Source: Microvirga massiliensis
GTDB lineage: Bacteria; Pseudomonadota; Alphaproteobacteria; Rhizobiales; Beijerinckiaceae
Assembly (NCBI RefSeq): GCF_001006805.1
Contig: NZ_LN811365.1
Coordinates: 21,736 to 85,735 of the forward strand
DNA: 64,000 bases
Reading direction: 5' to 3'
In this document: positions 50,981 through 60,054 of the stretch, piece by piece
Layout: each line of letters starts with the position of its first letter
Position numbering within the stretch: position 1 is the stretch's first letter
Made by a program: the position numbers and the translations under genes
The notes under the pieces: model-generated
Databases searched by the model: none
Told to the model about the DNA's origin: nothing
The model's input: the letters and a program-made list of their open reading frames with translations, nothing else

Positions 50981-52792
50981 TCAAGCGGTCGGTCGGGACT
51001 TGCCGGCGCCGCGACGGCTGCGGAAGGGTGCCGGCTCGATTTGTTTCGAGCCGTCCTCGCTTCCCCTCAGGACATCGCGGACCTCGTCCCTGCGCTGGTG
51101 GATCGAAGCAATTACGAGGCCGACAGGGACGCCGATATCCACCAGCACGGCCTCGCTGAGCTGCAGGGATGCTTCGATGGTTTCGGGCACGGCATCATCG
51201 ACGCCGAGTTCGTAGAGGCGCGATGCGTGGCGCGCGTCGCGAGCCCGCGCGACGATCTTCACGTCGCGGTGCTCCCTGCGCACGGTGCTGACGAGCGATT
51301 CGATGACGCTCGGCGCATCCAGGGTGATGACGAGGCCACGCGCGCGATCGACGCCGCAGGCGTGGAGGAAATCCGGGCGGGCGCTGTCCCCGTAGAAGAC
51401 GGGCCTGCCCTTCCGGCGCCAGGCAGCGACTACCTCCGGATTGGTATCGATCGCAATGAACGGAATTCCATGCCGTTCCAGCATTTCGCCGACCATCTGC
51501 CCGACGCGCCCATAGCCGGCGATGATCACGTGGTTCGCTTCGTCGGCAGGAGGAGGTTCCGGAGGCGGCCCTTGCCTGCTCGGACGGTCGAGGGCGCCGC
51601 CCAGCACGCGTCCCACTCTCGAAAGGCCGGGTGTGGCCACCATCGTCAGAATCGTCACGAGGAGGACGGACTGGATAAGCGACGAATCGCCAATTCCGAC
51701 GGTCAGCGCCATCGCGAGGGTGACGAAAGCGAACTCGCCGCCGCCTCCGAGGAGGAGACCGGTTTCCGCGGCGACGGCGGGCGTCAACCCGAACAGTCGT
51801 CCGAGCCCGAAGACGATCGTCGCCTTGAGCACGACCAGCCCGAAAGCCGCCGAGAGGAGCGCGAGTGGCGCTTCGAGAAGACGCAGCGGATCGAGATTCA
51901 TCCCGACGGTGACGAAAAACACGCCGAGGAGCAGGCCCTGGAAGGGCTCGATCGCGGCCATGATCGCGCGCCGGTACTCGGTCTCGGCCAGGAGAAGCCC
52001 GGCAATGAAGGCCCCGAGCGCCATCGAGAGGCCGCTGACGCCCGCCACGAGGCTTGTCCCCAGGACGACGAGAAGGCAGGCGGCCATGAAAAGCTCGGGA
52101 GAATGGGTCGCCGCCACGAGCTGGAACAGCGGGCGAAGGGCGAGGCGTCCGATGCCGAGGATAAGGGCAAGGGCGATGGTCGCCTGCAGGAGAGCGGTGA
52201 CGAAGGATCCGACCGGAGCGCTCGAGGGACCTTGTCCGAGAGCTGCAATGGCGAAGAGGATCGGGGCGACGGCGAGATCTTGGAAGAGCAGCACCGCGAA
52301 GCTCGCGCGTCCTGCCGGCGCGCTGAGCCGTTTCTGGGCTGCAAGGACCGGCATCACGATGGCCGTGGACGAGAGGGCGAGTGAAAGGCCAATGACGGTC
52401 GAGGCGGAAAGATCGGCCGTAACGAGATAGGTCACCACGCCAAGAGCGGCCGCGCAGCAGGCGACCTGCATCGGCCCGAGACCGAACACCAGCTTCCGGA
52501 GGACCCGCAGGCGCTCGAAGGAGAGCTCGAGTCCGATTGCGAAGAGCAGGAAGACGACGCCGAACTCGGCGAGGTGGGCGGCTTCTTCGCTGTTGGAGAT
52601 CGTGAACCGCGAGAGCCACGGGAACGTATCTGTGAGCCGGCCGAGACCGAAGGGACCGAGGGTGGCGCCGGCGGCCAGGAAGCCCAGGACCGGGCTGATG
52701 CGCAGGCGATGAAAGATCGGGACGATGATCCCGGCGGTTGCCAGGAAGAGGACCAGCTCCTTGTAGTTTCCTGCCTCGAATGGGGCGGCCAT
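50981..52792 (-). CDS. CPA2 monovalent cation:proton antiporter, KefB/C-like
   Basis: A 603-residue protein. About twelve helices (residues 10-395) form the antiporter core, including EFGVVFLLFAIGLELSFERL and LFQDLAVAPILFAIAALG. A TrkA-N (RCK) domain follows (about 420-550, HVIIAGYGRVGQMVGEMLER), ending at ELGVDDAVPETIEASLQL. It exchanges K+ or Na+ for protons under nucleotide control. No KefF/KefG partner is adjacent. It heads an operon with the vWA gene, 31 bp downstream. Confidence 0.93.
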   Translation of the reverse strand: MAAPFEAGNYKELVLFLATAGIIVPIFHRLRISPVLGFLAAGATLGPFGLGRLTDTFPWLSRFTISNSEEAAHLAEFGVVFLLFAIGLELSFERLRVLRKLVFGLGPMQVACCAAALGVVTYLVTADLSASTVIGLSLALSSTAIVMPVLAAQKRLSAPAGRASFAVLLFQDLAVAPILFAIAALGQGPSSAPVGSFVTALLQATIALALILGIGRLALRPLFQLVAATHSPELFMAACLLVVLGTSLVAGVSGLSMALGAFIAGLLLAETEYRRAIMAAIEPFQGLLLGVFFVTVGMNLDPLRLLEAPLALLSAAFGLVVLKATIVFGLGRLFGLTPAVAAETGLLLGGGGEFAFVTLAMALTVGIGDSSLIQSVLLVTILTMVATPGLSRVGRVLGGALDRPSRQGPPPEPPPADEANHVIIAGYGRVGQMVGEMLERHGIPFIAIDTNPEVVAAWRRKGRPVFYGDSARPDFLHACGVDRARGLVITLDAPSVIESLVSTVRREHRDVKIVARARDARHASRLYELGVDDAVPETIEASLQLSEAVLVDIGVPVGLVIASIHQRRDEVRDVLRGSEDGSKQIEPAPFRSRRGAGKSRPTA

Positions 52793-53020
52793 CGATCACA
52801 CGCGCTTCAGCCAACCGAGCGCAGCGGTCGAGCCCTCACCCGCGCACCGATGCACGCGACCGCTCCCCAGGCGGAAGAGGCGAAGAGGCGCGGGCCCGGA
52901 ACGTGCGCGCCTCTTTCGATACGGAAGATCGCCCGGGCCTGCCGGAGAGGTATGCAGAACCCGGGATCCGAATGCGATCCGACCTCCGTACCATATCAGG
53001 CGATCCCGGTCAGGAAAGCG

Positions 53021-53057
53021 CCGTCCCTGCACGAGACGAGCGTCAGGGCAGGGACGG
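53021..53057 (-). terminator. Hairpin after the gamma-lyase-type gene
   Basis: A perfect 10-bp stem (CCGTCCCTGC with GCAGGGACGG, 17-nt loop) starts 6 bp beyond the stop codon of the PLP enzyme gene. It is followed in the leftward direction by GCGCTTTCC rather than a strong U-run. It lies in the 271-bp gap before the antiporter gene, where no other feature is visible. Confidence 0.5.
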
Positions 53058-53063
53058 GCCCCG

Positions 53064-54350
53064 TCAGGACAAGGTCGACAGTGCTTGCGCGAGATCGGCC
53101 ACGAGATCGTCGGGATGCTCGATCCCGATCGAGACCCGGATGGTGGCATCCGAGACGCCGAGCCGGTCCCGAACCTCCTTGGGAACACCTGAATGGGTCG
53201 TCGAGGCCGGATGGCAGGTGAGCGACTCGGTTCCGCCGAGACTGACCGCGAGCTTGAAGATCTGCAGGGCGTTGAGCACGCGGAACGCTTCCGCCTCGCC
53301 TCCGGCGACGTCGAAGGAGAAGGTCGAGCCCGGGGCGCTGCTCTGCGCTTCGTAGACCCGGCGCTCGGGGGATCCTTCCGGGAGCCAGGCGAGATGGTGC
53401 ACCTTCGTGACCTTCGGGTGCTCCGAGAGGAATTTGGCGACGATCTCGGCATTCCGGTTGGCCGCCGCCATGCGCAACGTGAGCGTCTCGAGAGACCGTC
53501 CCAGCATCCAGCATGAATGCGGATCGAGTTGCGTTCCGATCGCCGAGCGCAGGAGGCGCACCGTCTTCATCCGCTCACGGCTCCCGAGTGCCGCGCCGGC
53601 AATCAGGTCGGAGTGCCCGCCCACATATTTGGTGAGGGAGTAGATCGAGATATCGGCCCCGTGCAGCAGCGGCTTCTGATAGAGCGGGCCGAGCAGCGTG
53701 TTGTCGCAGACGATCACCGGGACCTGCCCCTGCTGCGCGGCGATCTCGTCCGCGATCCGCCGCATCAGCGCGATATCGACCAGGGTGTTCAGCGGGTTCG
53801 AAGGGGTCTCGATCATGATGATGGAGACGCGGCCCTTGGCCGCTGCCTCGGAGGCGGCGGCTCTCACCGATGCTTCGTCGATCCCGTCGGCGAAGCCCAC
53901 GGCGTGCACGCCTAGCTCTTTCAGCGTTTTCGCCAGCAGGGTCTCGGTGCCGCCATAAAGGGGTTGGCTGTGGAGAATCGCGTCACCCGGGCGCGCGAAG
54001 GCGAGGATCGTCGTCGCGATGGCCGACATGCCCGAGGAAAAGAGGAGCGCGGCCTCCGCGTCCTCGAACACTGCGAGCCGATCCTCGACGATCTCGGAAT
54101 TGGGATGGTTGAACCGGGAATAGACGAGGCCGGCAGGTGTCCCTTTTGGCGGCTCGCGACGGCCCGCGACGTAGTCGAAGAATTCCTTCCCGTGCTCGGC
54201 GCTGTTGAACACGAAGGTGGAGGTGAGAAACACGGGGGGCTTCACGGCCCCTTCTGAGAGGGCAGGATCGTAGCCGTAGCCGAGCATGAGGGTCTCGGGA
54301 TGCAGCTTCCGGTTCCCGAGGCTATCCTTGTGGTAGCGTTCTTGTGCCAT
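53064..54350 (-). CDS. Cys/Met metabolism PLP enzyme, cystathionine gamma-synthase family
   Basis: A 428-residue PLP-dependent enzyme. It has the YSRFNHPNSEIVEDRLAVFE segment, Asp216 (VIVCDNTLL) contacting the PLP nitrogen and the PLP lysine Lys241 (SLTKYVGGHSD). The extra segment near residues 60-72 (RREPPKGTPAG) resembles a subgroup annotated as cystathionine gamma-synthase-like or methionine gamma-lyase. Synthase and lyase cannot be separated from sequence alone. The 5' leader can form a hairpin (54371-54403). It is divergent from moxR. Confidence 0.9.
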   Translation of the reverse strand: MAQERYHKDSLGNRKLHPETLMLGYGYDPALSEGAVKPPVFLTSTFVFNSAEHGKEFFDYVAGRREPPKGTPAGLVYSRFNHPNSEIVEDRLAVFEDAEAALLFSSGMSAIATTILAFARPGDAILHSQPLYGGTETLLAKTLKELGVHAVGFADGIDEASVRAAASEAAAKGRVSIIMIETPSNPLNTLVDIALMRRIADEIAAQQGQVPVIVCDNTLLGPLYQKPLLHGADISIYSLTKYVGGHSDLIAGAALGSRERMKTVRLLRSAIGTQLDPHSCWMLGRSLETLTLRMAAANRNAEIVAKFLSEHPKVTKVHHLAWLPEGSPERRVYEAQSSAPGSTFSFDVAGGEAEAFRVLNALQIFKLAVSLGGTESLTCHPASTTHSGVPKEVRDRLGVSDATIRVSIGIEHPDDLVADLAQALSTLS

Positions 54351-54518
54351 AGCTCTCTTTCATCCTTCCCGGGTTCTCGCCTGCATCGGCGGAGCGAAAA
54401 CCCGTCCAACGTGGAATCGACGCAGGTCGTCACCGGAGGCCTCTAGCACAGCGGCCCCGTACGGGAGTACCTCGGCCCGAAGCGATCGAGATCAACGAAA
54501 ACCGATACGGAACACAGC

Positions 54519-55367
54519 ATGAAGAGATTTACGGGCACCGAGAGCTATGTCGCGACCGAGGACCTCAAGGTTGCCGTAAACGCCGCGATCGTTCTCGAGC
54601 GTCCCCTGCTGGTGAAGGGAGAGCCGGGAACGGGGAAGACGGTTCTTGCCGAGGAGATCGCCCGCGCCCTCGATGCCCCGCTGCTGACCTGGCACGTGAA
54701 ATCCACGACGAAGGCCCAGCAGGGCCTCTATGAATATGATGCGGTGTCGCGTCTGCGTGACAGCCAGCTCGGCGATCCCCGGGTCTCGGATATCCGGAAC
54801 TACATCCGGCACGGCAAGCTCTGGGAAGCCTTCGTCTCGCCGACCCGCCCCGTTCTCCTGATCGACGAGATCGACAAGGCCGACATCGAGTTCCCGAACG
54901 ACCTCCTTCTCGAGCTCGACCGGATGGAGTTCCACGTCTACGAGACCGGGGAGGTGGTCCGCGCACGGCAGCGACCCATTCTCGTCATCACCTCCAACAA
55001 CGAGAAGGAACTCCCGGACGCATTCCTGCGCCGCTGTTTCTTCCACTACATCCGATTTCCGGACGCCGAGACGATGGCCCGGATCGTCGAGGTGCATTAT
55101 CCAGGAATCAAGCGGCGGCTTGTCGAGGAGGCGCTGCGGATCTTTTTCGAGGTCCGCGAAGTCCAGGGGCTCAAGAAGAAGCCGTCGACGTCCGAGCTCC
55201 TAGACTGGCTGAAGCTCCTTCTCTCCGAGGATATCGGGCCCGAAATCCTGCACGAGCGCGACACCCGCAAGCTCATCCCGCCGCTGCATGGCGCGCTTCT
55301 CAAGAACGAGCAGGACGTGAGCCTGCTGGAGAAGATCGCATTCATGTCCCGGCGTGAGAGCCGCTGA
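54519..55367 (+). CDS. moxR: MoxR-family AAA+ ATPase
   Basis: A 282-residue AAA+ ATPase with Walker A GEPGTGKT (34-41), Walker B VLLIDEIDKAD and sensor-1 VITSNNEKELPDAFLRRC, the MoxR hallmark. The family remodels proteins, often to load metal centres, with vWA partners. The likely partner at 49.8-50.9 kb lies on the opposite strand, beyond an antiporter and a PLP enzyme gene. It begins a rightward run with sixA-like and ycjX/ycjF genes. Confidence 0.92.
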   Translation: MKRFTGTESYVATEDLKVAVNAAIVLERPLLVKGEPGTGKTVLAEEIARALDAPLLTWHVKSTTKAQQGLYEYDAVSRLRDSQLGDPRVSDIRNYIRHGKLWEAFVSPTRPVLLIDEIDKADIEFPNDLLLELDRMEFHVYETGEVVRARQRPILVITSNNEKELPDAFLRRCFFHYIRFPDAETMARIVEVHYPGIKRRLVEEALRIFFEVREVQGLKKKPSTSELLDWLKLLLSEDIGPEILHERDTRKLIPPLHGALLKNEQDVSLLEKIAFMSRRESR

Positions 55368-55382
55368 ACCGAGGGGGTCTCC

Positions 55383-55907
55383 GTGCTTCGCCTGATGCTC
55401 CTGCGCCACGCCAAATCCGCCCGGCCCGCCGGTGTCGCCGACATCGATCGGCCGCTCGCCGCGCGAGGGCGGGAAGCCTCGCCCCGAATGGGCCGGTATC
55501 TCGCCGAAGAAGGGCTGCTGCCGGACCTCGTGATCGTCTCGGCGTCACGGCGGACGCGGGAGACCTGGGAACTCGTCGAGCCGTCCGTCGATACCACCGA
55601 GATCCGCTTTGACGCCCGGATCTACGAGGCGCCGGCAAGCCGGCTCCTCGCCGTGGTGCGGGAGACGCCGTCGAGTGTCCGGACTCTTCTCCTCGTCGGA
55701 CACAATCCCGGATTCGAGGAACTCGCCAAGCTCCTCGTCGGCTACGGAGACCGTTATGCCTTTGCGCGGCTGACCGAGAAGTTCCCCACTGCGGGTCTCG
55801 CGGTGATCGATTTCGATCGGGAGAGCTGGTCCGAGATCGCCCCGCGCACGGGACGGCTCGATCGCTTCGTGACCCCGAAATCCCTCGGCGCCGACGCGGA
55901 CGACTGA
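55383..55907 (+). CDS. sixA: SixA-like phosphohistidine phosphatase
   Basis: A 174-residue histidine phosphatase with the catalytic RHAKS (His9), DRPLAARGREASPRMGRYLA, SASRRTRETWE and LVGHNPGFEELA with a second His. Such proteins dephosphorylate His or small phosphoesters. The GTG at 55383 lies 15 bp after moxR, pointing to co-transcription; an ATG four codons in would lose part of the first strand. Confidence 0.9.
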   Translation: MLRLMLLRHAKSARPAGVADIDRPLAARGREASPRMGRYLAEEGLLPDLVIVSASRRTRETWELVEPSVDTTEIRFDARIYEAPASRLLAVVRETPSSVRTLLLVGHNPGFEELAKLLVGYGDRYAFARLTEKFPTAGLAVIDFDRESWSEIAPRTGRLDRFVTPKSLGADADD

Positions 55908-56067
55908 ATGGCCGAGCCTTGCGGAGCCTCGCTCCGGGCCCCACCTTCGCGGAAGCCGTTTCCACGCTGCTGAAAGCGGCTCCCGCCCTGGCCTCGCACC
56001 GGTTCTCCGCCGCGAGCCGGTTGCATCTCACGGGAAAACCCTGCGACTTCGAGGACCTCGGCCTCCC

Positions 56068-57516
56068 TTGTCTCTCTTCAATGCATTGGTATCCGGCGTC
56101 GACGCAGCCGCGCAGGCCGTCCGGGACGCTTCCGGGCAACTCGTGCAGCCCTCGGTGCGGGTCGGGATCACGGGCCTTGCCCGGTCGGGGAAGACTGTCT
56201 TTGCCACCGCGCTCGTCCATCACCTGACGCGGGGCACCTCTCTGCCGGCCCTGCGGGCTTCGGCCGAGGGACGACTTCGGCGCGTGAATCTTGCGCCTCA
56301 ACCGGACGACGACGTTCCGCGGTTCCCGATCGAGGACCATCTCGCCGCCCTTCTGGAGGAGCGGCGCTGGCCGGAATCGACGAACCGGATCAGCGAACTC
56401 CGTCTCCTCATCGACTACGAGCGAAAGGCAGGCTGGCGCACCGGCCCTTCCACCTTGGCGCTCGACATCGTGGATTATCCCGGGGAGTGGCTCCTCGACC
56501 TCGCGCTTCTCGAAACCGATTTCCCGACCTGGTCAGCGAAGACCCTGGAGCGCAGCCGCCGTCCCGACCGGCTCGCGATGGCCTCGGCCTGGCACGCGAA
56601 GCTCGCGGACGCAGACCCCCTTGCGGCGGCCGACGAGGGCGTCGTCCGAGGGCTCAGCGAGAGCTTCAAGGAATACCTCGCAGCTTTGCGGGCCGGTCCC
56701 GAGGCCGTCGCCACGACGCCGCCCGGCCGGTTCCTGATGCCCGGCGATCTCGCGGGCTCGCCGGCCCTGACCTTCGCGCCCCTTGCCCTGCCGAGGGACC
56801 GTACGACCAAGCCGAAGACCCTCGCGGCGCTCATGCAGCGGCGGTTCGAGGCCTACAAGACGCACGTCGTGCGGCCCTTCTTCCGTGAGCATTTCCAGCG
56901 CATCGACCGGCAGATCGTGCTCGTCGACGTGCTGGCAGCGGTGGACGCCGGACCGGCGGCGCTCGCCGAACTCGAGGAGGCTCTCGACAGCGTGCTGCTC
57001 GCGTTCCGCACCGGGCGCAACAATTTCCTGTCCCGCATCTTCTCGCCGCGCGCCGACCGCGTGCTCTTCGCGGCCACGAAGGCGGATCATGTCCATCACA
57101 TGCAGCACGAGCGCCTCGAGCTCCTGCTGCGCCAGCTCGTCGCCCGGGCCGTCGCCCGGACGGAGAGCCAGGGCGCGCGGGTGGGCACCATTGCGATCGC
57201 CTCCGTGCGCGCCACGCGCGAGACCGTCATTCGCGACGGGCTCACCCAGTTGCGGGCGATCGCGGGCACGCCCGAAGCCGGGGAGCGCGTCGGCGACGAG
57301 GTCTTCGACGGAAACACGGAGGCCGCCATATTTCCGGGCGAGTTGCCGGAGAGCGCGGAAGCGGTCTTCGCGGGCGAGGTCCCGCCGGGGTCCCTGCGCT
57401 TCCCCCGCTTCCGTCCACCCGCGGTCACCGTCGATGCGGCGGGGCGCGTCGGGAGATTGCCGCATATCCGGCTCGACCGCGCCCTCGAGTTCCTGATCGG
57501 AGATCATCTCGCATGA
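56068..57516 (+). CDS. ycjX: YcjX family P-loop protein (DUF463)
   Basis: A 482-residue protein with a GTPase-like P-loop GLARSGKT (36-43), then HHLTRGTSLP, LDIVDYPGEWLLDLAL (switch II/Walker B) and FAATKADHVHHMQHERLE (base-specificity loop). The length fits the family. The start is a TTG with only a distant GAGGA, as no ATG is available in frame. YcjX/YcjF pairs occur across Proteobacteria and their role is unclear. The end overlaps ycjF by 4 bp. Confidence 0.9.
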   Translation: MSLFNALVSGVDAAAQAVRDASGQLVQPSVRVGITGLARSGKTVFATALVHHLTRGTSLPALRASAEGRLRRVNLAPQPDDDVPRFPIEDHLAALLEERRWPESTNRISELRLLIDYERKAGWRTGPSTLALDIVDYPGEWLLDLALLETDFPTWSAKTLERSRRPDRLAMASAWHAKLADADPLAAADEGVVRGLSESFKEYLAALRAGPEAVATTPPGRFLMPGDLAGSPALTFAPLALPRDRTTKPKTLAALMQRRFEAYKTHVVRPFFREHFQRIDRQIVLVDVLAAVDAGPAALAELEEALDSVLLAFRTGRNNFLSRIFSPRADRVLFAATKADHVHHMQHERLELLLRQLVARAVARTESQGARVGTIAIASVRATRETVIRDGLTQLRAIAGTPEAGERVGDEVFDGNTEAAIFPGELPESAEAVFAGEVPPGSLRFPRFRPPAVTVDAAGRVGRLPHIRLDRALEFLIGDHLA

Positions 57517-58493
57517 GCCGCCCTCCACGCGCCGTCCGCCTCGACGATCCGGCTATCACCCGTGGCTCGGTGATCCTCGAGGACGAGCCGATGGATGCGA
57601 TCGAGCAGGCCGAAGCCGCCGTCGTGCCGGTCTCGGAGCGGCGGCGTGCGCCCTGGGGCACGCTCCTGTTCAGCGCCGTCTCGGGCCTGGTGCTCCTCGC
57701 GCTCGGGCTCGCGATCAACCGGCTGATCTTCGATCTTCTCGCGACCGCGCCGGCGCTCGGCTGGATCGCGATCGCGCTGGCGGCGCTCGCGGCGATTGCG
57801 CTCCTAGCGCTCGTCGGTCGCGAGTTTCTCGGGGTGCTGCGCGAAGAGAGAATCGAGAAGCTCCGCACTGCCGCGGTCGAGGCGATCGGCGTGCGCGATC
57901 ATACGGCCGCAAAGCGCGTCGCATCCCAGATTGCAACCCTCTATGCCCGGAGGAGCACGACACGGGCGATGACGCCCGTGCACGAGGACGAGATCCTCGA
58001 ACCGGATGACCGGCTCGCGCTGGCGGAGCACATCTACCTCGCACCGCTCGACGAGCAGGCGAAACGCGCGATCGCAGCGGCCGCGAAACAGGTCTCGCTC
58101 GTCACGGCCGTGAGCCCGCGCGCGATCATCGATGTCGCCTTCGTGATCTACGCCGCGACGAAGCTCCTGCGAACGCTCGCGCGGATCTATGGCGGGCGGC
58201 CCGGCTTTGTCGGCTTCCTCCGGCTGGCGCGGTCAGCACTCGACCATCTCGCGGTGACGGGTGGGGTCGCGGTCGGGGACTCGCTGCTGCAGCAAGTCCT
58301 CGGCCTCGGACTCGCAGCCCGCGTTTCCGCGAAGCTCGGGGAGGGGGTGTTGAACGGCCTGATGACTGCTCGGTTTGGTCTTGCAGCGTTGGCCGTCTGC
58401 CGCCCGCTGCCGTTCATCCGCGAGCCTGCGCCGAAGATCGGTGAGGTTGCGGGAGAACTGCTTGCGCGTGCGAAGGATGATGCTACGCGTTGA
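57513..58493 (+). CDS. ycjF: YcjF family membrane protein (TIGR01620)
   Basis: A 326-residue protein with a charged N-terminus, two membrane helices at about 48-95 (LLFSAVSGLVLLALGLAINR, LGWIAIALAALAAIALLALV), a helical mid-section and a C-terminal DUF697-like part (RAIIDVAFVIYAATKLLRTL). It is coupled to ycjX by a 4-bp overlap and probably anchors it to the membrane. The stop at 58493 touches a repeat remnant. Confidence 0.9.
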   Translation: MSRPPRAVRLDDPAITRGSVILEDEPMDAIEQAEAAVVPVSERRRAPWGTLLFSAVSGLVLLALGLAINRLIFDLLATAPALGWIAIALAALAAIALLALVGREFLGVLREERIEKLRTAAVEAIGVRDHTAAKRVASQIATLYARRSTTRAMTPVHEDEILEPDDRLALAEHIYLAPLDEQAKRAIAAAAKQVSLVTAVSPRAIIDVAFVIYAATKLLRTLARIYGGRPGFVGFLRLARSALDHLAVTGGVAVGDSLLQQVLGLGLAARVSAKLGEGVLNGLMTARFGLAALAVCRPLPFIREPAPKIGEVAGELLARAKDDATR

Positions 58494-58525
58494 GTGAGGG
58501 TGGCAGCGCCAACTTCGCAAGCAAG
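58494..58525. repeat. Repeat remnant at the left edge of the flagellar operon
   Basis: The stretch starting GTGAGGGTGGCAGCGCC is identical over 17 bp, inverted, to 63446-63462, and resembles in direct orientation the sequence near 63565-63600. The same repeat family therefore lies at both ends of the flgE-flgK-flgL operon. Confidence 0.65.
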
Positions 58526-58526
58526 T

Positions 58527-58545
58527 GTCGGCAGATTTTGCCGAC
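58527..58545 (+). promoter_or_regulatory. Putative FlbD-like enhancer palindrome
   Basis: A perfect inverted repeat GTCGGCA-GATTT-TGCCGAC lies 72 bp upstream of the sigma-54 -24 element. The CGGCA...TGCCG arms resemble the ftr sites bound by FlbD in Caulobacter as I recall them. No FlbD gene is in the window. Confidence 0.6.
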
Positions 58546-58617
58546 TATGTGGCGTGTTTCGCCTGGTACTCACAGCTCACTTTCCGCACTACTCCTGAAA
58601 CATCAACATCTTACGCT

Positions 58618-58632
58618 TGGCACGAGCCTTGC
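58618..58632 (+). promoter_or_regulatory. Sigma-54 (-24/-12) promoter of flgE
   Basis: TGGCACGAGCCTTGC matches the RpoN consensus TGGCACG-N4-TTGC with the GG and GC dinucleotides ten bases apart. Transcription would start near 58644, about 49 bp before the flgE ATG, whose ribosome site is GGGGAGG. Confidence 0.85.
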
Positions 58633-58692
58633 GCTCAACTCTCCGTGACGTGATCCGCCAAATCATGAGGGCGGATCGGGGAGGGTTGAGTA

Positions 58693-60030
58693 ATGGGTAT
58701 CTTCGGAGCGATGACGACCGCGGTTTCGGGCTTGCGGGCGCAGTCCTACGCACTCGAGAACATTTCCGGAAACATCGCCAACTCGCAGACGACGGGCTTC
58801 AAGCGTGTCGACACGCGCTTCGTGGATCTGGTCCCGGAACTCTCGGCCGGGCGTGAGATCGCTGGTTCCGTTACTGCCTTTTCTCGCCTTACGAATACTC
58901 TGCAGGGCGACCTCCAGCCTACCGGTATTTCGACGAATGCCGCCATCAATGGCGAGGGATTCTTCGTCGTCCAGGAGCAGGCCGGCTACGCCAACAACCA
59001 GCCGATCTTCGGCGGTGTCGATCTCTATACGCGCCGCGGTGACTTCCATCTCGATAAGGACGGCTATCTCGTCAATGGTGCAGGCTTCTACCTGCGGGGC
59101 TCGAGCATCGATCCTCGGACGGGAGCGATCACCGGCAATGCAAACAGTGTGATCCGGATTTCGAGCGATCCGATCCCGGCACGCGCGACCACGACAATCA
59201 ACTATGGCGTCAATCTTCCGACGCGCCCAGCAGTGCCATCTGCGGATCCGACGGATCCGGATTCTTATCTCCTTACGGGACTCGCGGGCGCCGACATTGC
59301 CGCCGAAAATAATGCGGCGTTCACGAGTAAGTCGATCTCCGGCGGATCAGTCACTGCCTACAATTCCGTTGGGACGCCCGTGAACGTGCAACTCCAATGG
59401 GCCAAAACGAGCAATGCAGCCGGAGCAGAAACCTGGGAGCTGTTCTATCTCTCTAACAGTGCGGCGACGACCGGGCAGACAATGTGGACTCGCATTGGTC
59501 AAGTAGAGTTCGACGGCTCAGGTGCGATGAAGCCACCCCTCTCGACGACAATCTCGGGCCTCACTGTCGACGGCGTTCCCGTCGGAAACGTAACCCTCAA
59601 CTTCGGCAATACCGGCCTTACCCAATACGCCACGTCGAGCGGACTCGTTCAGGCCGGAACCCTCGAGCAGGACGGCTATCCCTCCGGCGTTCTCGACGCG
59701 ATCCAGATCCTCAGCGACGGCCGCATCGCCGGCAGCTATACGAACGGCCGCGTCGTGCCCGTTGCCGAGATCCCGATCGTCCAGTTCAACGCCGACAACG
59801 CCCTGCGGCGCCTCGACAGCGGGGTCTACGAGCGCACCCTCGAATCCGGTCTGCCGATCGTCGGCCTGAACGGCTCGACCCTGATCGGCGGGCATGTGGA
59901 AGGCTCGAACACCGACATCGCGGAAGAGTTTTCTAAGATGATCGTAACCCAGCAGGCCTATTCTGCGAACACGCGCGTCGTTTCCACCTCGCAGCAGATG
60001 ATGACTGAAATCATCAACATGGTGCGCTGA
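58693..60030 (+). CDS. flgE: Flagellar hook protein FlgE
   Basis: A 445-residue hook protein. It has the N-terminal D0 signature MTTAVSGLRAQSYALENISG with NIANSQTTGFKR, and the C-terminal D0 region VEGSNTDIAEEFSKMIVTQQ then AYSANTRVVSTSQQMMTEII. The middle includes STNAAINGEGFFVV and DLYTRRGDFHLDKDGYLVNG. It polymerises into the hook. The central domain (roughly 59150-59500) appears less GC-biased than the ends. It is followed 24 bp later by flgK. Confidence 0.95.
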   Translation: MGIFGAMTTAVSGLRAQSYALENISGNIANSQTTGFKRVDTRFVDLVPELSAGREIAGSVTAFSRLTNTLQGDLQPTGISTNAAINGEGFFVVQEQAGYANNQPIFGGVDLYTRRGDFHLDKDGYLVNGAGFYLRGSSIDPRTGAITGNANSVIRISSDPIPARATTTINYGVNLPTRPAVPSADPTDPDSYLLTGLAGADIAAENNAAFTSKSISGGSVTAYNSVGTPVNVQLQWAKTSNAAGAETWELFYLSNSAATTGQTMWTRIGQVEFDGSGAMKPPLSTTISGLTVDGVPVGNVTLNFGNTGLTQYATSSGLVQAGTLEQDGYPSGVLDAIQILSDGRIAGSYTNGRVVPVAEIPIVQFNADNALRRLDSGVYERTLESGLPIVGLNGSTLIGGHVEGSNTDIAEEFSKMIVTQQAYSANTRVVSTSQQMMTEIINMVR

Positions 60031-60054
60031 GGCTGAACGCTGGAGGGCAGTGAT

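Noticed and set aside
54351..54518. SAM-II or other known SAM riboswitch
   Set aside because: The hairpin is real, but none of the conserved pseudoknot sequences I know could be placed.
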